A stretch of 64,000 bases of DNA from JACDER01 sp963717765 (GTDB lineage: Bacteria; Actinomycetota; Thermoleophilia; Gaiellales; Gaiellaceae), in assembly GCA_963717765.1 (NCBI GenBank), contig CAVQWX010000002.1, forward strand, positions 248,001-312,000, read 5' to 3'. The notes under the pieces were generated by a model. It did not search any database. It saw only the letters and a program-made list of their open reading frames with translations, and was not told where the DNA came from. Below are positions 42,518-49,768 of this stretch, in pieces. Position 1 is the stretch's first letter; every line of letters begins with the position of its first letter. The position numbers were made by a program, and so were the translations under genes.

Positions 42518-42615
42518 ATTCGCGACGATGGCCGTCGCGACAGTCCGCACCCCGCGCGGAGTTCGAATCACGTCTCCGCCGGTACATCCTCGAGCGCTCG
42601 GAGGAGTCGCGCGCA

Positions 42616-44040
42616 GTGCGTGTGGGGGAGAAGGAAACGTCCGAGCAGGCGAAGATCGTCGCGCGCTATACCGACCTCTTCTCGCGTGCCCAGCTCGACG
42701 CGCTGCGCGAGGCGGAGGCGGGCGCCGCGTCGGAGGAACGCGAGCGGCTCGCCCGCCTGCTCCTGACCTGCGAGGGCGGCATGGTGGCAGCCGAGCTCGC
42801 CGAGCAGTCGGACGAGCTCGAGAACGCGATCCTGGCCGCCAAGGTGTCGTTCATGGGGGAGGAGCTCCCGCTGCGCGCTGCGCAGGCCCGGCTGGCCGTG
42901 CTCGCCGATTACGGCCAGCGGGACGAGCTGGGGGCGCTCCAGGCGGAGGTTTCCGGCTCCTTCAACGACCGACGCCTCGACCTCGTCCGCGCGGGCGAAC
43001 GGCTCGAGGCGGACGTCAGCGGCGAGGCGGACCCGGTCCGCCGCAGCGAGGGGGAGAAGGGCATCTCGCTGCGCGAGCTCGCGGACGTGCTTGGCCAGGC
43101 GAGCGCCGAGGTCGACGAGGCGTATTCCGCCATGCGGAAGCGCTGGTTCGACAGGTTGCTCGGTCCCGAGCGCGACGCGGTACCCACGTCTTTCCACATG
43201 GCGTACGTTCGGAGGCTCTCACCGCTGGAGTCCACGTACACGAAGGAGCGGGCCGTCGAGATCTGCCTGGACACGCTGGCGCAGCTGGGCTTCGATCTCG
43301 AGAAGGAGCCGATCAAGCTCGACCTCGAGGATCGCCCGCAGAAATCGCCGCGCGCCTGCGTGATCGCCTCCGACCCGCCGGAGATCGTCCACCTCATCAC
43401 CCGCGCGCAGGGCGGCCTGCACGACTACCAGGCCTTCCTCCACGAGGCGGGCCACGCGCTTCACTACGCGGGCTGCGACCCGTCGCTGCCCTATACGTTC
43501 CGCAAGCTCTCGCGCGATCACGCGCTGACCGAGATCTACTCGTACATCATCGAGGCCATCTCGAAGGAACCGGGCTGGCACGAACGCTATTTCGGGCTCT
43601 CCGCGGAGCAGGCGGCCGAGAACGCGGAAGCCACGGTCTTCCTCGAAGCGGTGCTCTTTCGGCGCTACGCCGCGAAGCTGCACTTCGAGCTGGACTTCTG
43701 GTCGCGCTTCGCCGAGGACAGAGGCACGCCGGCGGGCTATGCCGAGCGGCTTACCGAAGCCACCGGCGTCCAGTACCGCCAGGACAACTACCTCGCGGAC
43801 ATGGACGCCGGCTTCTACTCGGCCGATTACCTCCGCGCCTGGATCCGCGCCGCTCAGCTCCGGAGGCACCTGATCGGGCTGTCCGGCGAGGGCTGGTGGC
43901 ACTCCCAGGAGACGGGCGAGCTTCTGCGCGAACTCTTCCGCGAGGGGACCAAGCCCTCCAGCGAGGAGATCGCCGCGCGCATCGGATTCGAGCCCCTCGA
44001 CACCAGGCCGCTCGTCGAAGAGCTGACCGGTGGTCGCTAG
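42616..44040 (+). CDS. M3-like zinc metallopeptidase
   Basis: 474 residues from GTG 42616, which follows GGAGGAG (42600-42606). The zinc site is FLHEAGHALHYAG (HExxH) with the third ligand likely in HALTEIYSYIIEAI about 30 residues on; the overall layout resembles oligopeptidase F relatives. The same frame upstream of the GTG (from about 42577, EFESRLRRYILERSEESR) also looks coding, and an ATG at 42528 lies in another frame, so a longer N-terminus with a frameshift is possible. Cytoplasmic. Ends 13 nt before tRNA-Glu. Confidence 0.85.
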   Translation: MRVGEKETSEQAKIVARYTDLFSRAQLDALREAEAGAASEERERLARLLLTCEGGMVAAELAEQSDELENAILAAKVSFMGEELPLRAAQARLAVLADYGQRDELGALQAEVSGSFNDRRLDLVRAGERLEADVSGEADPVRRSEGEKGISLRELADVLGQASAEVDEAYSAMRKRWFDRLLGPERDAVPTSFHMAYVRRLSPLESTYTKERAVEICLDTLAQLGFDLEKEPIKLDLEDRPQKSPRACVIASDPPEIVHLITRAQGGLHDYQAFLHEAGHALHYAGCDPSLPYTFRKLSRDHALTEIYSYIIEAISKEPGWHERYFGLSAEQAAENAEATVFLEAVLFRRYAAKLHFELDFWSRFAEDRGTPAGYAERLTEATGVQYRQDNYLADMDAGFYSADYLRAWIRAAQLRRHLIGLSGEGWWHSQETGELLRELFREGTKPSSEEIAARIGFEPLDTRPLVEELTGGR

Positions 44041-44053
44041 ACTTCGGCCGCAC

Positions 44054-44126
44054 GGCGCATTCGTCTAGTGGCCTAGGACACCGCCCTCTCACGGCGGCGG
44101 CACGGGTTCGAATCCCGTATGCGCCT
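44054..44126 (+). tRNA. tRNA-Glu (CTC)
   Basis: 73-nt cloverleaf: acceptor GGCGCAT/ATGCGCC, D arm around GTCTAGTGGCCTAGGAC, anticodon stem CCGCC/GGCGG with loop CTCTCAC giving anticodon CTC, T arm CGGG-TTCGAAT-CCCG. No encoded CCA; T44126 is the discriminator position. The last 22 nt are repeated at 45.87 kb, so this gene is the probable integration site of a small island. Confidence 0.93.
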
Positions 44127-44127
44127 T
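44105..44127 (+). repeat. attL-like direct repeat, 3' end of tRNA-Glu
   Basis: These 23 nt (from the T stem GGTTCGAATC to GCGCCTT) recur at 45870-45892 with one mismatch (C44115 versus T45880). Duplicated tRNA 3' ends are the normal footprint of site-specific integration into a tRNA gene. Confidence 0.6.
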
Positions 44128-44298
44128 TCGGTGTCACAAGGTCAGGCCGTTTCGGCTTGGTTGACTGGCTCGGGAACTCATCGGTTGCGGAAGTCCACAC
44201 CCAGATCGTCGCGGGACTCGTCGTAGGCTGCCACGGGAAGAGCGGCGCCACGTCGAGCCGGACTTGGTGACGACCCCCCGTACGTACACGCATGCGCC

Positions 44299-44616
44299 TC
44301 AGAGCCCGAGGACGAGCATCAACGCCTCGTCGACGGAGCGGAGCTCGTCGGCGTCGAGACGCCCCGCGGAGCGACCAAGACGCTGCGGATCGACGACCGT
44401 CGTCTGCTCGACGAGGACGCGCGTCTCCCGGCGCTCGAGGGCGATCGTGGGCCGAAAGCTGGCCGGCCGGGCGCTCGTCGACGTAGGCGAGACAAGGACG
44501 GTGCTGAGGTCGAGGAACTCGTCGGCCTGGACGATGACCGCGTAGCGAGCTCCACGCTGCTCGTGGCCGCGTGCGCCTCGAGGCGCGGGCAGACGGAAGA
44601 TCTCGCCGCGGACCAC
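44299..44616 (-). CDS. MazF/PemK-family toxin (endoribonuclease)
   Basis: 105 residues. GEIFRLPAPRGARGHEQRG followed by RYAVIVQADEFLDLSTVLV, SFRPTIALERRETRVLVEQ and VVDPQRLGRSAGRLDADEL gives the MazF order: start loop, the R-P core strands and the final helix. MazF toxins cut mRNA at short motifs. The GTG start is one base after the antitoxin stop, the usual antitoxin-toxin order. Lies inside the tRNA-Glu island. Confidence 0.85.
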   Translation of the reverse strand: MVRGEIFRLPAPRGARGHEQRGARYAVIVQADEFLDLSTVLVSPTSTSARPASFRPTIALERRETRVLVEQTTVVDPQRLGRSAGRLDADELRSVDEALMLVLGL

Positions 44617-44617
44617 C

Positions 44618-44863
44618 TCAGTCGGATAGCGGCGGAGCGAGCTCGGCGAGTTGCTCCCGGATGATCCGCATCTCTTCGCGGTCGCGCTCGTCGGCCGCCA
44701 GGCGACGGACTTCCTCGCGTATCGCCGACCGTACTCGTCGCCGGCCGGCCGCCTCCCGAAGCGCGGTGCGCACTGCCTCGGAGTCGGTCAAACCGTCACC
44801 GCGGACGATTTCGAGTGCTGCTGCAGATGCGTCGTCGAGTCGAACGTGCAGCGAGCGTGGCAC
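44618..44863 (-). CDS. Ribbon-helix-helix antitoxin
   Basis: 81 residues, GTG start. The N-terminus PRSLHVRLDDASAAAL is the beta strand and first helix of an RHH DNA-binding domain, with LTDSEAVRTALREA as the second helix; the C-terminal half is a charged toxin-binding tail (EEVRRLAADERDREE). It should neutralise the MazF-like protein and repress its own promoter through the palindrome 7 nt upstream of its start. Confidence 0.82.
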   Translation of the reverse strand: MPRSLHVRLDDASAAALEIVRGDGLTDSEAVRTALREAAGRRRVRSAIREEVRRLAADERDREEMRIIREQLAELAPPLSD

Positions 44864-44870
44864 ATCTCAA

Positions 44871-44893
44871 CCGTAGCACGAATCGTGCTACGG
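44871..44893 (-). promoter_or_regulatory. Palindromic operator of the toxin-antitoxin pair
   Basis: CCGTAGCACGA (44871-44881) and TCGTGCTACGG (44883-44893) are exact reverse complements around A44882. It sits 7 nt upstream of the antitoxin GTG on the minus strand, where RHH antitoxins bind and autoregulate. No other gene starts near it. Confidence 0.75.
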
Positions 44894-45111
44894 TTCAGGG
44901 CAGGCAGGCCCGGAAGATCGCGCGGGAAGACCCGGGTGCATACCTCGGCGAAAGCAAGCCACCCGAGAGCGATCCCTCGTTCAGCGCCCCAGCAGATGAG
45001 CCTGCAGGACCGGCCGTTCCGACCCTCCGTCGTCGAGCACGGTGAGGATGTCTGCCATCAGCGTTTCGAGAGTTTCTAGCGCCGTGGGGGTAGACGCGCC
45101 TGTCGAGAGGC

Positions 45112-45195
45112 AGGTGGCCAGCCGTCCGTGCGCTCGAACGTGCGCCGACCGGTGAGCATCGCGCCGACCTCGGCCACTCCGGGTTGCTCGAGGGG
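45112..45195 (-). pseudogene. Fragment resembling a RibD-type dihydrofolate reductase family protein
   Basis: The minus frame reads GVAEVGAMLTGRRTFERTDG, close to the conserved core of this reductase family (EVGA-x-x-x-GRRT-[FY]). The similarity stops abruptly on both sides and neither end of the protein can be found in any frame, so it is a short remnant, probably left by deletion within the island. Confidence 0.4.
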
Positions 45196-45218
45196 CGCAG
45201 CGGCATATGATCGCCGGG

Positions 45219-45620
45219 ATGAGCCGCACTGTTCGCTCCCCGGACGGCCGTAGCTGGACACTCGAGCGCGCGCGCCCGGAGTCCGCACTCGCCGCCGCCA
45301 AGAAAGAGCCCGTCTTCTGGGGCAGCGTCATCCTGACGGTGCTGATGGTCGGGTTCGTGGTCTGGATCACCATCGAGTTCGGCGTCGGGATCATCTTCAC
45401 GATCACCGTGATCTTGTTTGTGATCTGGCTGTTCGAGCGTGGGTTCAACAGCGCAAGGCCGAACCTGAAGGCGCACACGGACGGCCCGCCGGCGCAAACG
45501 TTGACCTGGCGGACGACGCATCGCTATGGGCTGAGCCGAACCGAGGAACGGATTGCCACGCAGATCGAGAACGGGGAGCTCGGACAAGAGCCACCCGGAA
45601 CCGTTCTCATCGGCGTCTAA
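45219..45620 (+). CDS. Small membrane protein of unknown function
   Basis: 133 residues from ATG 45219 (an in-frame ATG at 45207 adds four). Cytoplasmic N-terminus (RTVRSPDGRSWTLERAR), two adjacent membrane helices (VFWGSVILTVLMVGFVVWI and GIIFTITVILFVIWLF), then a hydrophilic C-terminus. Encoded within the tRNA-Glu island. No family or function recognised. Confidence 0.6.
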   Translation: MSRTVRSPDGRSWTLERARPESALAAAKKEPVFWGSVILTVLMVGFVVWITIEFGVGIIFTITVILFVIWLFERGFNSARPNLKAHTDGPPAQTLTWRTTHRYGLSRTEERIATQIENGELGQEPPGTVLIGV

Positions 45621-45650
45621 ACCGCGCCCTCACGTCCAGTCCATCAGATC

Positions 45651-45696
45651 GTTAGGACCGTTTAAGGAGAGAATCTCTCCTCAAAACTGTCCTAAC
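45651..45696. repeat. 23-bp imperfect inverted repeat, terminator- or transposon-end-like
   Basis: GTTAGGAC (45651-45658) pairs with GTCCTAAC (45689-45696), and inside GGAGAGA pairs with TCTCTCC around position 45673; one mismatch run and one bulge separate the two blocks. The whole forms a hairpin with almost no loop, 31 nt after the stop of the membrane-protein gene. It is AT-richer than its surroundings. No T-run follows. Confidence 0.55.
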
Positions 45697-45843
45697 TCTC
45701 CGAACCGAACGAACCCGTACCCCGCCGCGGCGCAGGACTTCTATACAGGTGCGTCGTACCTTGAGTGGCGCGGCGGGGCATCTAAGACGCCAGCCATGCC
45801 ATGCGGCGTCGGGCATCTGTCCTGCCGCGCTCCTCGCTGGGAC

Positions 45844-45892
45844 ACGAGGGAACCGCCCGTTTACAGGGCGGTTCGAATCTCGTATGCGCCTT
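45844..45892 (+). pseudogene. tRNA-Glu 3'-end remnant, attR-like
   Basis: Positions 45870-45892 copy the T loop and acceptor 3' strand of tRNA-Glu with one mismatch. Just before them CCGCCC/GGGCGG (45853-45870) forms an anticodon-arm-like hairpin with loop GTTTACA, and ACGAG (45844-45848) could pair with CTCGT (45879-45883). No matching 5' acceptor strand (GGCGCAT) is found upstream, so this is not a functional tRNA. Confidence 0.55.
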
Positions 45893-45894
45893 CT

Positions 45895-46287
45895 CTACCC
45901 GGCGGCGAGTGCCTTCGCCTTGAGCTGGTCGAACTCCGCCTGGGTGATCGTTCCGCTGTCCAGTAACGCTTTCGCGCTGGCGATCGTCTCCGCGGGATTC
46001 GCGCCGGCGACGTCACGGATGTACGCGTTGGCGTCGGTCTGTGCGGCCTGCGCCCGCGCCTGGCTGCGCTCGCCCATGCCCTTCCCGTTGGCGATCAGGT
46101 ACACGAAGATTCCGAGGAACGGCAGGAAGATCACGAGGATCGTCCAGCCCGCTTTCCCCCAGCCGCTGACGTCGTGACGGGAAAACAGGTCGCCGAAGAC
46201 CACGAAGAGAAGCCAGAAGAAGATGATCCAGGAGAAAAAGACGAGAAACGACCACATCAGGTCGCCGAAGTCGTACGCAAGCAGCAC
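45895..46287 (-). CDS. Membrane protein with phospholipase-D N-like helices and a SHOCT domain
   Basis: 130 residues: two membrane helices (SFLVFFSWIIFFWLLFVVF and WTILVIFLPFLGIFVYLIA), the sequence around GWGKAGWTILVIFLP being typical of the PLDc_N type, and a C-terminal SHOCT motif (AKALLDSGTITQAEFDQLKAK) with the usual short helix-turn-helix. Function unknown; SHOCT domains are common in actinobacterial membrane proteins. Its stop lies 2 nt from the duplicated tRNA end. Confidence 0.85.
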   Translation of the reverse strand: MLLAYDFGDLMWSFLVFFSWIIFFWLLFVVFGDLFSRHDVSGWGKAGWTILVIFLPFLGIFVYLIANGKGMGERSQARAQAAQTDANAYIRDVAGANPAETIASAKALLDSGTITQAEFDQLKAKALAAG

Positions 46288-46433
46288 AGGGCCTCCTAAG
46301 AGATCGCGGGGTTTAGCCTCGTCGGATTGTCCAAGCTGACCGGGCAGAAATCGTCACCCGACCTGGGTGAAGCATGTCAGTTTCGGCTTCGACTCGCCTA
46401 GGGCGCCACGGCCTTCACGACGCGGGCGCGAAG

Positions 46434-47042
46434 CTAGAGATCGAGGACGAAGCGGGCGGAATCGACCGCGTCGTCGGCGACGCTGCGCGCCCGGGCGACC
46501 AGTTCGTTCTCGGCGCCGGTGGCCAGGTTGATCGCGACCAGGTTCGCCGCGGCGCGCGCTGCCCCGGCCGAGAGGAGCGCGGCTGCGGCAGCGTCCCCGC
46601 GCACGGCTTCGCTGCCGCGCTCGGCAACCGACGCTGCGAGGGACGCTGCGCTCCCCGCTGCCTCCGCGATCCGCAGCGGAACCTGTGCCGCGCGCACGAG
46701 TGCGCGACGGATCGCCTCGTCCCGCTGCTCCGGCCCGTCGCCGGCCGGCGCGCGCATGGTCTCGAGAGCCTCGCGGTAGGCCCGGGCGTCCTCCGCGGCC
46801 AGGGGCGCGACCAGCTCGCGGATCGACTCCGCCTGCGCGACGGCGCCGAGGTCACCCGAGACCCGCGCGGCCATGCCCACCAGTCCCGCCGACATCGCCA
46901 CGACAAGGGCGGAAACCGACCCTCCCGCCGGCACAGGGGCGTCGGCGGCGAGGAGGTCGAGCAGCTCGCCGACCCGCAGATCGAGAATTTCGTCGGTCAG
47001 GCCCCCGATCTTACGAGGCGAACCGTTCGCGGAGCCGATCAA
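46434..47042 (-). CDS. Cyclodeaminase/cyclohydrolase-domain protein
   Basis: 202 residues matching the C-terminal half of formiminotransferase-cyclodeaminase: GELLDLLAADAPVPAGGSVSA, LVVAMSAGLVGMAARV and the Ala-rich helices that follow. This domain turns 5-formimino-THF into methenyl-THF. The partner activity, glutamate formiminotransferase, is encoded separately at 57.7 kb. The start ATG (47042) overlaps the preceding small gene by 32 nt. Confidence 0.85.
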   Translation of the reverse strand: MIGSANGSPRKIGGLTDEILDLRVGELLDLLAADAPVPAGGSVSALVVAMSAGLVGMAARVSGDLGAVAQAESIRELVAPLAAEDARAYREALETMRAPAGDGPEQRDEAIRRALVRAAQVPLRIAEAAGSAASLAASVAERGSEAVRGDAAAAALLSAGAARAAANLVAINLATGAENELVARARSVADDAVDSARFVLDL

Positions 47043-47259
47043 GCGTCCGCTCGTCCGGCTCGAAACCCTCGGTGGCCAGCGCGCTCTCGAGGTCGGCGAT
47101 GAGCGCCTCGCGGAACTTGGCGTCGGCCTCGGCTCGCGCGACGATCTCGTCCAGCTCGCGGCGGGAGCGCGGAAGCTCCTGGGCGGCGCGGACCCAGCCC
47201 TCGGGAGCCGGCGGAAGGGCCTTCAGAAGCCGTGCGATTCTCTCTTCCTCGTGTGCCAT
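47011..47259 (-). CDS. Small protein following a sigma factor, possible regulator
   Basis: 82 residues from ATG 47259, 5 nt after the sigma gene. Helical: EERIARLLKALPPAPEGWV, then ELDEIVARAEADAKFREAL and a charged end. There is no zinc-binding HxxxCxxC or membrane helix, so it is not a typical anti-sigma factor, though the position would suit one. Overlaps the cyclodeaminase gene. Confidence 0.65.
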   Translation of the reverse strand: MAHEEERIARLLKALPPAPEGWVRAAQELPRSRRELDEIVARAEADAKFREALIADLESALATEGFEPDERTLDRLRERFAS

Positions 47260-47264
47260 GTCCT

Positions 47265-47819
47265 CTAGACGGGCTCCACGTCCGGATTCTTCCCTTCCAG
47301 TGCGTCGCGCAGCCTGGCCAGGCAGCGGGATATCCTGCTCGCGATCGTGCCGGAGGGCAGATCGAGCGCGTCGCCGATTGTCTTGTAGCTCTGGTCCTGC
47401 GCAAAGAAGCGGTCGAGGATCTCGCGGCAGTCGCCGGACAGCGTCGCAAGCGCCTCGTGGACGGTCATCGCCTCGTCCAGCGTCGACATCTCGTCGTCGG
47501 CAACGGCGACAAGCTGCTCCTCCTCTGCCGGCTGCTCCCGTCCGCCGCTGCGCAGGCGGTCGATGCAGAGCCGCCGCGTCAGCTGGCCGATCCAGGGGCG
47601 GAGGGCGTCGTCGTCGCGGAGCTTGTCCAGGTGCTCGTAGATGCGCGCGAAGCACTCCTGGAAGATGTCCTCGGCGTCCGGCTCCGAGAGCCGGAAAGCC
47701 TGGACCGCGATGCCGTACACGTAGCGCGAGAAGCGGCCGACGAGCTCGTTCCACGCCGCCTCCTCGCCCGCGCGACAGCGTGCGACGAGCTGGGCGTCCG
47801 AAAGCGAGGCGAGCGTCAT
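47265..47819 (-). CDS. ECF-type RNA polymerase sigma factor
   Basis: 184 residues. Region 2: YVYGIAVQAFRLSEPDAED, IFQECFARIYEHLDKLRD and LRPWIGQLTRRLCIDRLR; an acidic linker; region 4: LSGDCREILDRFFAQDQSYK, then LPSGTIASRISRCLARLRDAL. First gene of a three-gene unit. Divergent from the arylsulfotransferase-family gene, 47 nt between starts, which is a candidate target. Confidence 0.92.
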   Translation of the reverse strand: MTLASLSDAQLVARCRAGEEAAWNELVGRFSRYVYGIAVQAFRLSEPDAEDIFQECFARIYEHLDKLRDDDALRPWIGQLTRRLCIDRLRSGGREQPAEEEQLVAVADDEMSTLDEAMTVHEALATLSGDCREILDRFFAQDQSYKTIGDALDLPSGTIASRISRCLARLRDALEGKNPDVEPV

Positions 47820-47866
47820 GCGCGGATCTTTACGGAAAGCCCGGCCTCGTCCGTAGAATCCCGTGC

Positions 47867-49663
47867 GTGACTGCGCGGGGTCGCTCGTTCATGGCTGCGT
47901 CCGTTCTCGCCCTCTTGGCGGTGGACTTGGCCGTCGGATGCGCCGGCTCGCATGGTCCCAGGAGCGGTGTGGAGGCCGCGCGCGTGCAGGAAGCAGCGGT
48001 CTATCCGCTTGCCGGCACCCCTGACGCCTCAACCCAGAGCGAGATCAGCTTCCGGGGAGTCGCTCCCGACCAGCTGACGGGGGTGAAGGTGGTCGGCTCG
48101 AAGACCAAGGTCCACGCTGGAGCGATCAAGGCGCACTCGGACGGGGAGGGCGCAAGCTTCGTACCGGCCAAGCCGTTCGCCGCCGGTGAGAGGGTCAGCG
48201 TAAGCGCAGACGTGCCGCTCGTGGGGCAGCGGAACGGGGCGGTTTCGTTCACGATCGCGCGTTCGCCGGGGGCGTTCAAGTACCAGACGTTTGCCGACGG
48301 GTCGAAGCCGGTCGTCAAGGGCTCGACGACGTTCCACTCGCGCCCCGACCTCCATCCTCCGATCGTGAAGGTCACGAAGCGAATGGCGGGAACGCTGTCG
48401 CGCTACTTCTTCATGGCCCCGAAGAGCGGGCCGGGCCAGGACGGTCCACTGATCTTCGACAACAGAGGGCAGATCGTCTGGTTCCACGCGCTCCGGGCGG
48501 GCTTCAAGTCGTACGACTTCCGCACCGCCACATATGGCGGCAAGCCCGTCGTGACGTGGTGGCAGGGGCACTCCGCCGGCGAGTACGGAGGAGGTACCGG
48601 CATCATCGCCGATTCGTCCTATCGCGTGATCGCCACGGTCAAGGGGGCAAACGGCTATCCGCCCGACCTGCACGAGTTTCTAGTAACGCCGCAGGGAACG
48701 GCACTCGTGGTGGCGTACCGCGCCGTCCGCGCGAATCTCAAGCCGCTCGGACCGAGGAGCGGAGCGCTGCTCGACTCCATCGCGATGGAGATCGACATCA
48801 AGACGGGGCACGTGCTGTTCGAGTGGCACTCCCTCGGCCACATCCCGGTGCGGGACTCCTACTCGGTCTACAAGGCCCGGAGCCCGCTCGACTTCACGCA
48901 TCTGAACTCGGTCGCGATCGACGACGACGGAAACTTCCTCCTTTCCGCCCGCAACACGTGGACCGTCTACAAGGTCGACCGCCGCACGGGAAAGATCATC
49001 TGGCGGCTCGGAGGGAAGCGCTCGACCTTCAAGCTTCCGAGCTACGCGCGCATCACCGCCCAGCACGACTTCACGCGCGAGGGTGACGGGAGCTACACCG
49101 TGTTCGACAACGCGAACATGTTCACGCCGCCCAAGTGGATCTCGCGCGCGCTCGACTACTCCATCGACGAGAAAGCGCACAAGGCACGGCTCCTGCACGC
49201 ATTCCGCCAGCCCCAGGGACGCGGGTCGACGACGCAGGGGAGCGTGCAGCAGCTTGCGAACGGCCACTACGTCGTCGGCTGGGGCGACGCTATCCCCGGC
49301 CTCTCAGAGTTCACCGCGGGCGGCAAGCTCGTCTTCGATGCGCGCCTACTGACGAAGGTACAGAGCTACCGGGCCTACAGCCTTCCCTGGTCCGCCGAGC
49401 CGAACCGTCCGCCCGACGTCGCCGTCGTGAAGAAGAAGGGCATGAGGACCGTCTACGCGAGCTGGAACGGTGCGACCGATGTCGCCCAATGGGAGGTCCT
49501 TGCGGGGAATTCCCCGGACAACGTGTCGGCCGTCGCCCACGCGACGCGGCGCGGCTTCGAGACCGGTATTCCCCTTCCGGGCCCGGCCAAGTTCGTCGCG
49601 GCGCGTGCAATCTCGGCGTCGGGCGCGACCCTCGGGCGTTCGAAAGTCGTTCGAGTCCGGTAG
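47867..49663 (+). CDS. Exported arylsulfotransferase-family protein (Arylsulfotran_2-like)
   Basis: 598 residues from GTG 47867 (ATG 47891 also possible). A signal peptide with a possible lipobox (AVDLAVGCAGS) and an Ig-like segment precede a six-bladed propeller: DGPLIFDNRGQIVWFHAL, DLHEFLVTPQGTALV, DFTHLNSVAIDDDGNFLLSA, GKIIWRLGGKRSTF and the conserved AQHD before FDNAN. A C-terminal domain follows (RTVYASWNGATDVAQWEVL). PAPS-independent aryl sulfotransfer is the family activity, but many members are uncharacterised. TAGAAT (47854-47859) ends 7 nt before the GTG, suggesting a leaderless mRNA. Confidence 0.85.
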   Translation: MTARGRSFMAASVLALLAVDLAVGCAGSHGPRSGVEAARVQEAAVYPLAGTPDASTQSEISFRGVAPDQLTGVKVVGSKTKVHAGAIKAHSDGEGASFVPAKPFAAGERVSVSADVPLVGQRNGAVSFTIARSPGAFKYQTFADGSKPVVKGSTTFHSRPDLHPPIVKVTKRMAGTLSRYFFMAPKSGPGQDGPLIFDNRGQIVWFHALRAGFKSYDFRTATYGGKPVVTWWQGHSAGEYGGGTGIIADSSYRVIATVKGANGYPPDLHEFLVTPQGTALVVAYRAVRANLKPLGPRSGALLDSIAMEIDIKTGHVLFEWHSLGHIPVRDSYSVYKARSPLDFTHLNSVAIDDDGNFLLSARNTWTVYKVDRRTGKIIWRLGGKRSTFKLPSYARITAQHDFTREGDGSYTVFDNANMFTPPKWISRALDYSIDEKAHKARLLHAFRQPQGRGSTTQGSVQQLANGHYVVGWGDAIPGLSEFTAGGKLVFDARLLTKVQSYRAYSLPWSAEPNRPPDVAVVKKKGMRTVYASWNGATDVAQWEVLAGNSPDNVSAVAHATRRGFETGIPLPGPAKFVAARAISASGATLGRSKVVRVR

Positions 49664-49684
49664 CCGCCCGGGTGAGAAGCGAGG

Positions 49685-49755
49685 CTGCGGGGCTAGGATT
49701 CGAACCTAGACTACTCGGTCCAGAGCCGAGCGTCCTACCATTAGACGACCCCGCA
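49685..49755 (-). tRNA. tRNA-Gln (CTG)
   Basis: 71-nt cloverleaf on the minus strand: acceptor TGCGGGG/CCCCGCA, D arm GTCT-AATGGTA-GGAC, anticodon stem CTCGG/CCGAG with loop CTCTGGA giving anticodon CTG, T arm CTAGG-TTCGAAT-CCTAG. No encoded CCA. It sits between the arylsulfotransferase gene and a membrane-protein gene. Confidence 0.93.
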
Positions 49756-49768
49756 ACGGAGGTCGATT

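Larger units (their letters stand above)
44128..45892. mobile_element. Small tRNA-Glu-associated island, no integrase
   Basis: The 1.77 kb between the duplicated tRNA-Glu 3' ends holds a MazF-like toxin with RHH antitoxin (minus strand), a palindromic operator, a fragment resembling RibD-type reductases, one small membrane protein and a strong inverted repeat. Stretch 44894-45218 contains no convincing gene apart from the fragment; 45621-45869 holds the inverted repeat and no gene. No integrase or transposase is seen, so it is a relic, a passenger-only element or an excised remainder. Confidence 0.5.

Noticed and set aside
44895..45587. Minus-strand open frame of 230 codons in the island
   Set aside because: Overlaps the plus-strand membrane-protein gene, has antisense-type composition and no motif; only the short RibD-like stretch in a different frame was kept.
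45844..45892. Functional second tRNA
   Set aside because: The 5' acceptor strand and D arm are missing; only 3' parts remain.
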